This document shows positions 1 to 9,225 of a DNA stretch of 64,000 bases, piece by piece (position 1 is the stretch's first letter; every line of letters begins with the position of its first letter). The stretch spans positions 1 through 64,000 of the forward strand of contig CAVOOI010000032.1 in assembly GCA_963697455.1 (NCBI GenBank), read 5' to 3'. Origin of the DNA: JAFEDN01 sp963697455. Its GTDB lineage: Bacteria; Pseudomonadota; Gammaproteobacteria; Coxiellales; Coxiellaceae. Both the position numbers and the translations under genes were made by a program. The notes beneath the pieces are model-generated. The model worked only from the letters and a program-made list of their open reading frames with translations. It was not told the origin of the DNA and ran no database searches.

Positions 1-2345
1 GTATGTGCTGGCAGGCGTTTCTTGGCCTGCTAGATTTAAGCGCATTTTCGCCGGAAATCATTACCGATGCGATGCTCACTAATATCTTAAAAGAACCTAA
101 AGAACTGCCGTTATTATCTTTAGATATTAGCCATGCACCATCTAACGGTTAATACTCAGCATCATTAAACGCTATTGCCCACACTTAAAACATTTGCGCG
201 CTAACGGCTTGGCATGGACGCAAATTCGCTTAGCAGGTTTTAACGAATTAGTAAGTTTCCAATGTGTTCGCAATGTTAAATTAACTTATTTTTCGTTAGA
301 TGAGATGCCGCAGTTACGCAAGCTGGATCTCAGCGACAGCAGCTTAGAGAATTTAATAGGTGAGTCACACGGTTACAAGTCCTGCAACTAAAAAATTGTA
401 CACAGCTACGCTATATCGGAGACAAAGGCGGTTTCAAATATCGGCCATTATCAGCGCTGCAGTTGCAACGCATTGATATCGAAAATTGCGTTAAATTAAG
501 GGAAATTATGTTGGTTTCGCAACAATTCAATCACTTGCAATGTCACTATAAGGGCTGTTTGTGGTCGAGTTGGTTACACTCATTATGGGAAAAACAGATG
601 CAGAGTTTACCTAGTGGTTCAAAATTGCTTTTAAAAATAAATAATGCAGTTAATTCTGGTACTTGGATTTGTCTGAAAGTTGAATTGGATGAGAAAAATT
701 TAGAATTATTAAGTTTGTTTCTAAGGAGTAATGCATCGATTCATTATCTAAAGCTGAAATTAAAAGAAAAAGAAATTGCTCCTTTCTATGCTACTGAACT
801 TAATATCCCAGGGGAAAGAAAGTTAACTAAAATAAGTGAAGATGATGGGTATAATGAGCCACTAGTAAAATACAAGCGTATTTTTATCGTGGCTGATGAG
901 TTTCCAGAGAAGATTGAAAAAGACACATTATATTTGCTGAAAATTTTCGAGAGTAAAGACCGCGCTAAACTTATGACTTACTCACTTATGGAGGGGCCGA
1001 AAAATTTAACTTCGAGAGTCTACATAACTTTAATACGTGAAAAGATATTTAATTATCTTGATAGTAAAAATTTAATTGCGATAAGTCCAGTTGAGCAGGG
1101 AGAGTTTTTTCTAAAATTATATCGAAAGATCATGAGGAGATTATAAACATTCTTATAAAAGGTGGGCCTTGTGGAAAAAGCTGCTTACTAGAACGCTTGA
1201 TAGATAGAGAACTTCCAACTATGAGCTTTCCTACTATGGACGCTGATTACAATTTAAAAAATAAAACGATAGCAATTGATCATACCATTTGGAAAGTTTT
1301 CTTTTGGTATGCTGGAAGTTATGCCCCATTACATAGGAGTTACGCTAGTAAGGATGTAATTCTATTTTGTTTTGATATCACTGATGATCAGTCTTGGCAA
1401 CTTGTAAAATATACCTTTGATTACGAGGGGTCAACTCATATTGCTACAAAAGATCCTGCAAAAATTAAAATATTAGTAGGGACGAAATCTGATCTGCTTG
1501 ATCAACGAAAGATAGATAAAGAAGACATCGAAGCTTTTTCGGCTAAATATAGTATTCCGTATTTTGAATGTTCTGCCAAGACAGGTGAAGGTGTAAGCGA
1601 ATTATTTGAATTCGCAGTTAAATCAGTGCCCGCAATCAAATCAGTGTCCGAGTTTAAACAGTCAAATTTCACCAAACAATTCAAGAAGGCCCAAGCTTTG
1701 TATGAAACTCATCTTATCGAAGCTAAAGCAGAACATAAGATTCTCGTTGAGAAAGAAAAATCTTTGCATGAACAAAAAGTTTCCGAAGCTGAAGCGGTAT
1801 TAAATACCCGCATCCAAAAAATTAAAGCATTGGCTTTAGAAGATTCTTTCATTGAAATATTGCAGCAAAATACCACCTTACGGGTTATTGAATTAGATGA
1901 CAGAGTTAGGGGTGGGAAGCAGGAGGTGCTTGAGCAACTTCTACAGCGTAACCGCAAGCTCTCTGAAGAAGTAAAATCTCCCGCTAAGCCTGGGGGAGCT
2001 AAATTTAAATCTGTTGAACGCAAAATCTCAGGCCTGGAATTTGGAGAGCGAAAAGCTCTACCTAATAAATTGGCAGGGTTAGCTCCGCATTCTCAGCTAT
2101 TTTCACCGCCGCCTTCCTCGCGCATCGTGGTTGCGGAAATGAAAACTAAAGATTTACTAGAGAACATTTACCAGTTATTAGATCGAGTTTACCCCTCTTT
2201 GCATAGTCCTGAACGCATCGCCTATCTGAATGAATTAGCGCGCTATAAAAAAGATATCTCAGCTTTCACCCTGGCCGATCGCAACAATTTAAACCGGATT
2301 TTAAAAACTTTACAACAGGATATAGGTTACAGATTAGGTTTTTAA
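1..2345 (+). pseudogene. Leucine-rich-repeat / Rab-like small GTPase protein, frame-broken and 5' truncated by window edge
   Basis: The reading frame is open from the window edge but shifts at about 150, 361 and 1140. Each shift joins coherent sequence: LRR-like text (for example LRKLDLSDSSLENL) continues in the next frame as LQVLQLKNCTQLRYIGDKG, and the last shift leads into a P-loop GGPCGKSCLLERL just upstream of the ATG at 1197. The C-terminal frame (1150-2345) is a Ras/Rab-like G domain: P-loop, a degenerate G3 region around WYAGS where WDTAGQ is usual, G4 TKSD and G5 ECSAK. A charged coiled-coil-like stretch and an unknown C-terminal module (about the last 65 residues) follow. LRR plus GTPase architecture recalls ROCO-like proteins and Legionellales effectors. 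Whether the shifts are decay or sequence errors cannot be told here. Confidence 0.72.
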
Positions 2346-2431
2346 TGAAGGTTCTTTCATTTGAGTAATCTAATCATAAAAGGAGGAGCGCAAGACGCCT
2401 AAGTTGGCGTATTAGGACTAAAAAGGTATAT

Positions 2432-2454
2432 AAAGTATTTCATATTTATACTTT
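2432..2454. promoter_or_regulatory. Perfect inverted repeat upstream of brnT, candidate operator
   Basis: The seven-base arms AAAGTAT and ATACTTT are perfect inverse complements separated by 9 bases. They end about 19 bases before the ATG of brnT. BrnA antitoxins are known to repress their own operon, so an operator here is reasonable, but this is inference from position and symmetry only. Confidence 0.4.
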
Positions 2455-2472
2455 TTGTGCCATATTATTGAT

Positions 2473-2736
2473 ATGAGCTTTGAATACGATTTAAATAAAA
2501 GCATGGCCAATAAGAAAAAGCATGGTATTGATTTCGATGAGGCGCAAGCTTTATGGGAGGATTCAGAGCGGTTGGAAATTCCGGCGCAGAAGATGGATGA
2601 ACCTCGATATTTAATAATAGGGATGATTGCTAGCAGGCATTGGTCTGCTGTGGTGACTTATCGAAGTCAAAATATTCGATTGATCTCTGTAAGACGTTCG
2701 CGAAAAGAAGAGGTGGAACTTTATGAAAGCATCTAA
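2473..2736 (+). CDS. brnT: BrnT family ribonuclease toxin
   Basis: This 87-residue protein matches the BrnT family, RelE-fold mRNA-cleaving toxins of type II toxin-antitoxin systems. The family signature is visible: FEYDLNKSMANKKKHGIDFDEA at the N terminus, a central RYLIIG strand, and RLISVRRSRKEEVELYES near the end. A longer frame opens with TTG at 2455, but the family begins with the ATG at 2473. No good Shine-Dalgarno sequence precedes that ATG. The gene overlaps the next one by 14 bases, so the pair is translated as a unit. It sits just after the broken LRR/GTPase gene. Confidence 0.85.
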   Translation: MSFEYDLNKSMANKKKHGIDFDEAQALWEDSERLEIPAQKMDEPRYLIIGMIASRHWSAVVTYRSQNIRLISVRRSRKEEVELYESI

Positions 2737-2953
2737 TTTTGATAGAAAATTTGACGCTGGTAAGAATATTACTGACTCGCTTGATCTGACTAAGGCTCGA
2801 CGCCCAGGGTTGGAAGCAAAGCGGGTTAATGTAGATTTTCCTAAGTGGATGGTAGAGTCACTGGATAAAGAAGCGCATCGATTAGGCGTTACTCGGCAGT
2901 CGCTTATAAAACTCTGGGTTGCCGATAAGCTGAATCATCAACATCAGATTTAA
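2723..2953 (+). CDS. brnA: BrnA family antitoxin
   Basis: This 76-residue protein overlaps the 3' end of brnT. Its C-terminal half (FPKWMVESLDKEAHRLGVTRQSLIKLWVADKL) is a ribbon-helix-helix-like DNA-binding segment of the BrnA/CopG type. The N-terminal half would bind and neutralise BrnT. Known BrnA proteins repress their own promoter as BrnT-BrnA complexes, and the inverted repeat at 2432-2454 is the natural target. The toxin-first gene order is normal for this family. Assignment is firm from both sequence and context. Confidence 0.85.
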   Translation: MKASNFDRKFDAGKNITDSLDLTKARRPGLEAKRVNVDFPKWMVESLDKEAHRLGVTRQSLIKLWVADKLNHQHQI

Positions 2954-3004
2954 AAAATAGGGATAATTTCGGTTATCTTATATTCAGCCTAAGCCGTCGT
3001 TTCA

Positions 3005-4117
3005 TTATTTTTGACTGAGAAAGTTCAAAATTTTCCAGCACGCTATTTCCATTGCGAATAATGGCGTGCGTTCTTTGCGAAAGGGCGCTGGTAATGTCAC
3101 TTGATGGTCTTGATGCTGTGAGAATATTTTAATCAGTAAAACTGAATCTTCTTTCAAATTATTCCAATAACCAGTTAGCCCCGATAGCGTTATGTGAATA
3201 CTATGCGGAGTTTGCTGCTGATCAGTGAAAGTGACATAAGGATAAGACTCCGGACTCAACAATGCGGTGCTGAGTAATCCCCCGGTGATTTGGTCGTCGA
3301 TGCTGATCCGGCGGCCGGTTTCGATTAGCCATTGTTTTAATTGTGCCGAAGCTGTTTGTTTTTGAGTGCTGACTGACCGCTGACCGATCAGAGCTTCGAA
3401 TTGCAGACGTAATTTTTCTAACGCCTCTGGGTCGGCGGAAAATAGTTTTACTTCTAAATAGGGCTGATTGATCCGGTAGCCGACTGTGCATCCGGAGTTT
3501 TGCATTAGCGGGTCTAATTGCGCGGCTATGCTGCTTTCACTGACAGCCAGTAATAACCATTCGCAGCGGAATAGTGGCCGTGCAAAATCATGCGCTTTTA
3601 AATAGGGGAGCACGTATTTTTCGAAAATGGGGAAACATTCAAAGGGCGGCCCGGGCAGCATAAAAATCGGTTTTGAACCATGCATCACTAGACATCCGGC
3701 AGCGGTGCCATTTTCGTTAGGAAAAATAGTGGCGCCGGCAGGGAAGAGACATTGCGGGCGATTAGTATCGGCGACGGTCAGAGATAACCACTGGAAGCGT
3801 TCTACTATTCGCTGCCAGCTTGGCTCATCAAACACTAATTCTGTATTGAGTACTTTGCTTAACGCAAAACGGGTGCGGTCATCTGAAGTTGGGCCCAAAC
3901 CCCCGGTGACGATTAAGGCAACGTGATTAGCCAGCAAAAATTGCAAAGCGGTTTCGATTTCCGCTTGATCGTCGCTGGCAGTAGCTTGCAAGCCTGGTTG
4001 GATATGATGATCGAATAATTGCTGGGCCAGAAAGAAACTATTGGTATTTAACACATTGCCGTTGATTAATTCATCGCCGGTAGAAAGTAAGCCGACTTTA
4101 GGAATTATTTTGGCCAT
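3005..4117 (-). CDS. cinA: CinA-like protein (molybdopterin-binding-type domain plus divergent C-terminal domain)
   Basis: The N-terminal part is a MoaB/MogA-like fold with clear CinA motifs: STGDELINGNVLNTNS near residues 12-27, TGGLGPTSDD near 72-81, and LPGPPFE near 153. CinA proteins act in pyridine nucleotide salvage (ADP-ribose pyrophosphatase and NMN deamidase activities reside in the two domains). The C-terminal domain from about residue 255 is shorter and less conserved than usual, so NMN deamidase activity is doubtful. The length of 370 residues is below the roughly 410-425 of full CinA. Its start overlaps the end of fdxA by 13 bases on the same strand, implying co-transcription. 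Confidence 0.82.
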   Translation of the reverse strand: MAKIIPKVGLLSTGDELINGNVLNTNSFFLAQQLFDHHIQPGLQATASDDQAEIETALQFLLANHVALIVTGGLGPTSDDRTRFALSKVLNTELVFDEPSWQRIVERFQWLSLTVADTNRPQCLFPAGATIFPNENGTAAGCLVMHGSKPIFMLPGPPFECFPIFEKYVLPYLKAHDFARPLFRCEWLLLAVSESSIAAQLDPLMQNSGCTVGYRINQPYLEVKLFSADPEALEKLRLQFEALIGQRSVSTQKQTASAQLKQWLIETGRRISIDDQITGGLLSTALLSPESYPYVTFTDQQQTPHSIHITLSGLTGYWNNLKEDSVLLIKIFSQHQDHQVTLPAPFRKERTPLFAMEIACWKILNFLSQK

Positions 4118-4440
4118 TCCCGTTCCAAGTGAGGTAGCTTGTTCTTAACCTCTTTCCATTCATCCGCATCAGGCGGCGCCTCTTTACGCGCGGTGATCAT
4201 GGGCCATTGTTTGGCGAGTTCCGCATTCAGGGCGAGATATTCTTTTTGGTCTGCCGGTACATCATCTTCAGCGAAGATAGCATTGACCGGGCATTCGGGC
4301 ACGCACAAATGGCAATCAATGCATTCGTTCGGATCGATCGCCAAGAAATTAGGCCCCTCCCGGAAACAATCCACGGGGCAAACTTCCACGCAATCGGTGT
4401 ATTTACAGCGTATACAAGCTTCAGTTACAACATAAGTCAT
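4105..4440 (-). CDS. fdxA: Ferredoxin FdxA, 7Fe-8S type
   Basis: This 111-residue ferredoxin has two cysteine clusters near the N terminus: C9, C12 (offset by the inserted KYTDC), C17 and CPVDC, then CIDCHLCVPECP near 40-51. This is the pattern of 3Fe-4S/4Fe-4S ferredoxins with a long acidic C-terminal tail, seen in FdxA of many proteobacteria. It carries low-potential electrons in the cytoplasm. It is the first gene of a two-gene minus-strand unit with cinA and is divergent from the bolA-like/grxD pair, which also belongs to iron-sulfur metabolism. Confidence 0.92.
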   Translation of the reverse strand: MTYVVTEACIRCKYTDCVEVCPVDCFREGPNFLAIDPNECIDCHLCVPECPVNAIFAEDDVPADQKEYLALNAELAKQWPMITARKEAPPDADEWKEVKNKLPHLEREWPK

Positions 4441-4459
4441 ATTATAGTATTATACCCAA

Positions 4460-4693
4460 ATGGTTACTCCTGAACAAATTAAGGTTTGGATTGAGGCTGG
4501 TTTGCCGGAAAGTGTCGCCCAGGTTTCGGGTGACGGTCATCACTTTGAGGCCAGGGTCGTTTGTCCTGCTTTTGCCCTAAAAACTCAAATTCAGCGGCAT
4601 CGATTGGTCTATAGTGCATTGGGCCAGCGGATGCACAGCGAAATCCATGCTTTATCGTTGCAAACATTCACCCCAGAAGAGGTAAAAACATGA
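4460..4693 (+). CDS. BolA/IbaG family protein
   Basis: This 77-residue protein has the BolA fold signature with VSGDGHHFEARVVCPAF and a C-terminal MHSEIHALSLQTFTPEE helix. This variant, with the GDGHHF loop, is the IbaG (YrbA) type. BolA-like proteins bind monothiol CGFS glutaredoxins and share a [2Fe-2S] cluster with them. The next gene is exactly such a glutaredoxin and overlaps it by 4 bases (ATGA), which supports a functional partnership in Fe-S trafficking. Confidence 0.88.
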   Translation: MVTPEQIKVWIEAGLPESVAQVSGDGHHFEARVVCPAFALKTQIQRHRLVYSALGQRMHSEIHALSLQTFTPEEVKT

Positions 4694-4998
4694 ATATAGC
4701 AGAGAAAATTACCCAAACTATTAGCACCAATCCCGTGGTTTTGTACATGAAAGGCACCCCCGATTTTCCGCAATGCGGTTTTTCCAGCCGGGTAGTGCAA
4801 ATTTTAAGGAAAACCGGCACTGATTTTGTCGGAGTCAATGTTTTAGACGATGAGGCTATTCGTCAGGGAATTAAAGATTATGCGAACTGGCCGACGATTC
4901 CGCAACTCTATGTAAAAGGTGAATTTATCGGCGGTTGCGACATCGTCAGCGAAATGTATGCAAGTGGTGAGCTGCAAAAGCTGCTGGAAAAAGCATAA
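4690..4998 (+). CDS. grxD: Monothiol glutaredoxin, Grx4 family
   Basis: This 102-residue protein carries the active-site CGFS at residues 29-32, followed by the WPTIPQLYVKGEFIGGCDIV segment typical of Grx4/GrxD. These proteins coordinate a bridging [2Fe-2S] cluster with glutathione and deliver clusters to target proteins. Length is normal for the single-domain form. Translation is coupled to the bolA-like gene through a 4-base overlap. Confidence 0.95.
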   Translation: MNIAEKITQTISTNPVVLYMKGTPDFPQCGFSSRVVQILRKTGTDFVGVNVLDDEAIRQGIKDYANWPTIPQLYVKGEFIGGCDIVSEMYASGELQKLLEKA

Positions 4999-5002
4999 GG
5001 CT

Positions 5003-5188
5003 TTAAAAATCTTCCCAAATCTTCTTATCGCCTTTTTGGGCTAACGGCGCTTTTTTGTCGCGCAGGCGGACAATACGCTGATATTTTTTGATTTCAGCCT
5101 GCTGAGAAGCCGACTTGGGATTAATCGCGTCAAATTCCGCTAACTTTATGTCTATATTGCTGACATAATGCTTATCGATCTTCTGCAT
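5003..5188 (-). CDS. Small charged protein, CBU_0585-like family
   Basis: A small basic protein of 61 residues if started at the ATG at 5188 (MQKIDKHYVSNIDIKLAEFD), or 73 from an upstream start at 5224. It is rich in Lys and Asp, has no membrane segment, and contains a conserved-looking KYQRIVRLRDKK stretch. From memory it resembles the Coxiella CBU_0585 family of unknown function. It is convergent with grxD and divergent from the large oxidoreductase, and the shorter start leaves room for a shared promoter region. No function can be assigned. Confidence 0.65.
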   Translation of the reverse strand: MQKIDKHYVSNIDIKLAEFDAINPKSASQQAEIKKYQRIVRLRDKKAPLAQKGDKKIWEDF

Positions 5189-5209
5189 GATTTGGTACAA
5201 TGCTCCATA

Positions 5210-8200
5210 ATGAAAAGAAATCAACTTAACCTAAAAGGTTACCATTTTCAAGAGCTGTTGACTGCCGCTGGCTTACAAAAGTTAGATCAACATTTCTTGA
5301 TTACCCTGCAAACTGCCAATCCCGCCTTACATGCTCAGATATTAGCATATCGCCAAGATGCAAAATGCGCCCCCCCGGAATTAATCAGCCAAATGCTGAT
5401 CGATTGTGCGGTGGTTGTAGAAGAATTTATCGCTCAATTATTTAACATTGAAGAAGCGGCTGCACGTTTGCAGGCGCAAACGCTTACTCACCAGCCGATT
5501 TTTGCCTTTAAGGCATATTATGTGATGAGGCAGGCGCGCCGCGTTCGTGGAAAACCAAATCATCCGGTTATATTTTTAGAATTAAATCAATGGATTGACA
5601 GTGAAATTTTATCCAAAAGATTAGATTCTGATGACCGCCAGTTAGCAGTTGCTCGATTAGGCTTAATTTACTTGCAAGAACCAGAAGTATATCGTGAGCA
5701 AATTGCTAGGGTGGTGGATTGGTGCGTAGCCGCAATGACTACCCCTGAAGGACAAGAGAGCTTGGGCCACTGGGAAATGTTTAGAATCCCCAAGCATTTG
5801 AATTTTAAAAATTTAGTTGAAATTCAAGCTATGCCGGACGATAAGTTTGGTCGACTGGAAAGCACTACCTTCCGTCATCGAGACGGGTTTAATTTAACCG
5901 ACCCCAGAATGACTCAACGCCAGGCAATGGGCGAGGTTGATTACTGTGTTTATTGCCACAAAAATCAGGGCGACTTTTGTTCGCATGGATTTCCGGTAAA
6001 AAAAGATGATCCTTCTCAAGGTCTTAAAATTAGTACCGCAGGTGATGCTTTAACTGGCTGCCCTTTGGAAGAAAGAATCTCTGAGATGCACGTTTTGAAA
6101 AAGGATGGTTTTGGGATCGCAGCCTTAGCTATGGTGATGTTAGATAACCCTATGTGCCCGGCAACCGGACATCGAATCTGTAATGATTGTATGAAGGCTT
6201 GCATTTATCAAAAACAAGAGCCGGTCAATATCCCTCAAACCGAGACCCGAATTTTAACTGATGTATTGCATCTGCCGTGGGGAGTAGAAATTTATGACCT
6301 GTTGACCCGCTGGAACCCATTGCGCCCTGATCAATGGGCGGCCAAACCCTATAACGGCTTAAAGGTTTTGGTTATGGGGATGGGTCCAGCCGGGTTCAGT
6401 CTAGCGCATCATTTGCTGATGGAAGGGTTTGCGGTGGTAGGGGTGGATGGTTTAAAAATAGAGCCTTTGCCGGACCGCTACCTGACTGAACCAATTTATC
6501 GTTATGAAGAGATCACCGAGAATTTGGCGGATCGCATAGTGAATGGTTTTGGGGGTGTTGCAGAATACGGCATTACCGTGCGCTGGGATAAAAATTTTTT
6601 AAAACTGATTTATTTAACCCTATTAAGAAGACCTTATTTTCAAACATTTGGATGTGTTCGCTTCGGTGGTACTTTAGAAGTGGAAGATACTTGGTCGCTG
6701 GGATTTGATCACCTAGCCTTGGCGGTTGGAGCCGGCTTGCCTAAAGAACTGGATATTCCCCATAGCCTGGCCCCTGGGATGCGCCAAGCCAATGATTTTT
6801 TAATGGCTTTACAACTGACGGGTGCGGCTAAAGCTACTAGCTTAGCCAGTTTACAAGTGCGATTGCCGGTGGTGGTAATTGGAGGCGGATTAACCGCAGT
6901 GGATGCGGCCACTGAAGTGCAAGCTTACTACATCGTCCAAGTTGAAAAGATGGCGGCTCGTTATCAAGCGCTCATAGCTCAAAAGGGTGAAGAAAGCGTC
7001 AGATCACGTTTTTTACCAGCTGATTTGCCCATTTTAGCTGAGTTTTTGCAACATGCCGCTCAAATAGCCGCTGAGCGCCAGCAAGCTCAAATTGAACAGC
7101 GGGATCCTGATCTCCTGCGTTTATTAAGGCAATGGGGTGGGGTGACCATCGCTTACCGGCGGACTATGCAAGAGTCCCCGGCTTACCGACGCAATCATGA
7201 AGAACTGAGCAAAGCGCTGGAAGAGGGAATTTACTATGCTGAAGGATTAGAGCCGCGCGCAGCCCTGCTGGATGAGAACGGCCAGGTCCAAGCTTTGCGT
7301 TGTCGCTGGTCAATTTGGGATGAAAGCGGGAAGTGGGTGTCGTCAGATGAGGAGCAAGCTTTGCCGGCCCGGACTGTTTTAGTTGCCACCGGCGCGCGTC
7401 TAAATGTGGCTTATGAATTTGAACATCGCGGTACTTTTTTGCGGCAAGACCGGTTTGAATACCGGCGTTATGAGCGAATCCACGGCCACTTACGCCACAT
7501 TGACACGGGCGGACATGTTAAAATTCCGCATTTTGGCGCATTTACCAGTTATGCGAAAGATCATCGAACGGTTACTTTTTTAGGCGATACGCATCCCATA
7601 TTCCATGGCAGCGTCGTCAAGGCCATCGCCTCAGCAAAACGGGTTTTCCCTGAAATTTGCCGGGTTTTAGAAGAGCGGATAAAACCTGGAAATGAGCTTG
7701 AATATCAGGCCTTTCGTGCGAAAATCCACCAATTGTTTACTTCTACGGTGATGAGTGTCCAGCGCCATAACTCACGAGTCATCGAGTTGGTAGTGCGCTC
7801 ACCTATTGCTGCCCGCAAATGTAAGGCCGGCCAATTTTACCGGGTGCAAAATTATGAAGGTCAATCCGCGACGGTAAAAGCCACTGCCCTGCAGATGGAA
7901 GGAATGCCTTTGTTGGGGGTTGTTCATGCAGATGATCCTGAATTACTGTCTTTTTACATAGTGGAGCGGGGAGTAAGCTCCCGTTTAGCGCAGCGGTTAC
8001 GGCCAGGTGAACCACTAGCGTTAATGGGGCCTACCGGTGCGCAAAGCCCCGCGCTTATTTGCTCCATCTACGGTGCTGATTATTGGCGATATCATTTCTC
8101 CGGCATTTGTCTTATCCATGGCGGAAAAATTTCGCAGCGAAGGCCATCGAGTTTGGTATTTAGGTTACTTTGAGCGTGCTGATGAAGTGTATTGTCAAGG

Positions 8201-8666
8201 GCCGGTTGAGGCGATAGCAGAGCGAATTATTTGGCTGACAGAGCAGGGCGCTATCCAAGCCCGTCGTCCTCAAGATCTCAGCCTGCAAAATGGTGATGTA
8301 TTAGCAGCCCTGCAGCAATTTCCGGATTTAGCGGCAGTACAGCAAGTATGGGTCATTGGCTCGCATTGCTTGTTGCAAACCGTACAATTTGCCCGCGCTG
8401 ATATTTTAAAAGACGTGTGGCCGAAGGGGCTTTCGGTAATGGGTTCGGTTTACGGCCCGATGCAATGTATGCTCAAAGGAGTTTGTGCACAATGCTTGCA
8501 ATGGCAGATTAACCCGGCAACCGGCGAACGCAGCAAGGCAGTCTACGCCTGCTCTTGGCAGCATCAGCCTTTAAATTTTGTGGATATTGGACATATTGAA
8601 GAACGCTTGAGCCAAGGCCGCTGCCAGGAAACGTTGAACAATATGTGGTTGGATTATTGTTCCTAG
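5210..8666 (+). pseudogene. Large FAD/Fe-S oxidoreductase (glutamate synthase beta-like plus PyrK-like), one frameshift
   Basis: The first frame (5210-8173) has a Cys-rich region (YCVYCHKNQGDFCSHGF, then ICNDCMKACIY) like the Fe-S domain of dihydropyrimidine dehydrogenase and GltD-type proteins. An FAD-binding GMGPAGFSLAHHLL follows near residue 390, then a second nucleotide-binding VVIGGGLTAVDAATEV near 555, then a ferredoxin reductase-like barrel ending at LMGPTG. The following frame (8037-8666) continues with TVLIIGD, an NAD-binding fold, and a PyrK-like cluster of cysteines (CMLKGVCAQCLQ, then AYACSW). A single indel between about 8035 and 8075 would restore one protein of about 1150 residues. 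The substrate is unknown. The ATG at 5210 is preferred over the longer frame from 5168. Confidence 0.75.
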
Positions 8667-8901
8667 TCATTTCGTTCTGCAAGACTGCCAATACGGCCAT
8701 TTTTTTAGCCATGGAGTTGCTGTTTAATCTCAATTAAATCAATGTGTTATATAATTTACGGCCAAATGTCAACTGAATTCGGCCAATTTTCTATAAAATA
8801 TGGCCGTATCATTCATGTGTGCCGGGGCGTCAGGCCGGGGTATTTTATTTTTTTAAAAAATGGTAAATTACAGTCTCAATTTTAGGTTCGAGGAACCCAG
8901 T

Positions 8902-9225
8902 ATGATCAAACAGTTACTTCCCGAAGAGGCCGAGCAGGTTATAGCAGCCGGTAATCTGGTGATTATTGACGTTCGTGATCAGGATAGTTTTGGGCAAGGA
9001 CATATTGAAGGCGCTATTCAATTATCTGTGGCTGACATGAAATTGTTTTGCCAAAAGACCGCAAAAAACCAAGCGTTATTAGTTTACTGTTATCATGGCA
9101 TTAGTAGCCAGGCGGTTGGCCAGCATCTTCAAGATCAAGGCTTTGTGACCGTGTATAGTCTTATCGGCGGCTTTGAAAAATGGCAAGCCCATCATCATCC
9201 CGCCTCGGATGATAAGCAAGAATGA
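8902..9225 (+). CDS. Rhodanese-like sulfurtransferase, GlpE type
   Basis: A single rhodanese domain of 107 residues with the active-site loop CYHGIS and catalytic Cys63, plus the IIDVRDQDSFGQGHI motif near 21-35 and GGFEKW near the end. It would transfer sulfane sulfur to an acceptor. The ATG at 8902 follows a GAGGAACC Shine-Dalgarno; an in-frame start at 8860 would add 14 unsupported residues. The stop overlaps the nadA start (ATGA), so it leads an operon with Fe-S protein genes. Sulfur supply for the cluster of NadA is a tempting but unproven link. Confidence 0.88.
   Translation: MIKQLLPEEAEQVIAAGNLVIIDVRDQDSFGQGHIEGAIQLSVADMKLFCQKTAKNQALLVYCYHGISSQAVGQHLQDQGFVTVYSLIGGFEKWQAHHHPASDDKQE

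Noticed and set aside
8037..8666. Separate 209-codon gene after the large oxidoreductase
   Set aside because: Its first residues overlap the previous frame in a different phase and the joined text reads as one ferredoxin-reductase/PyrK-like unit, so it is treated as the second part of a frameshifted gene.
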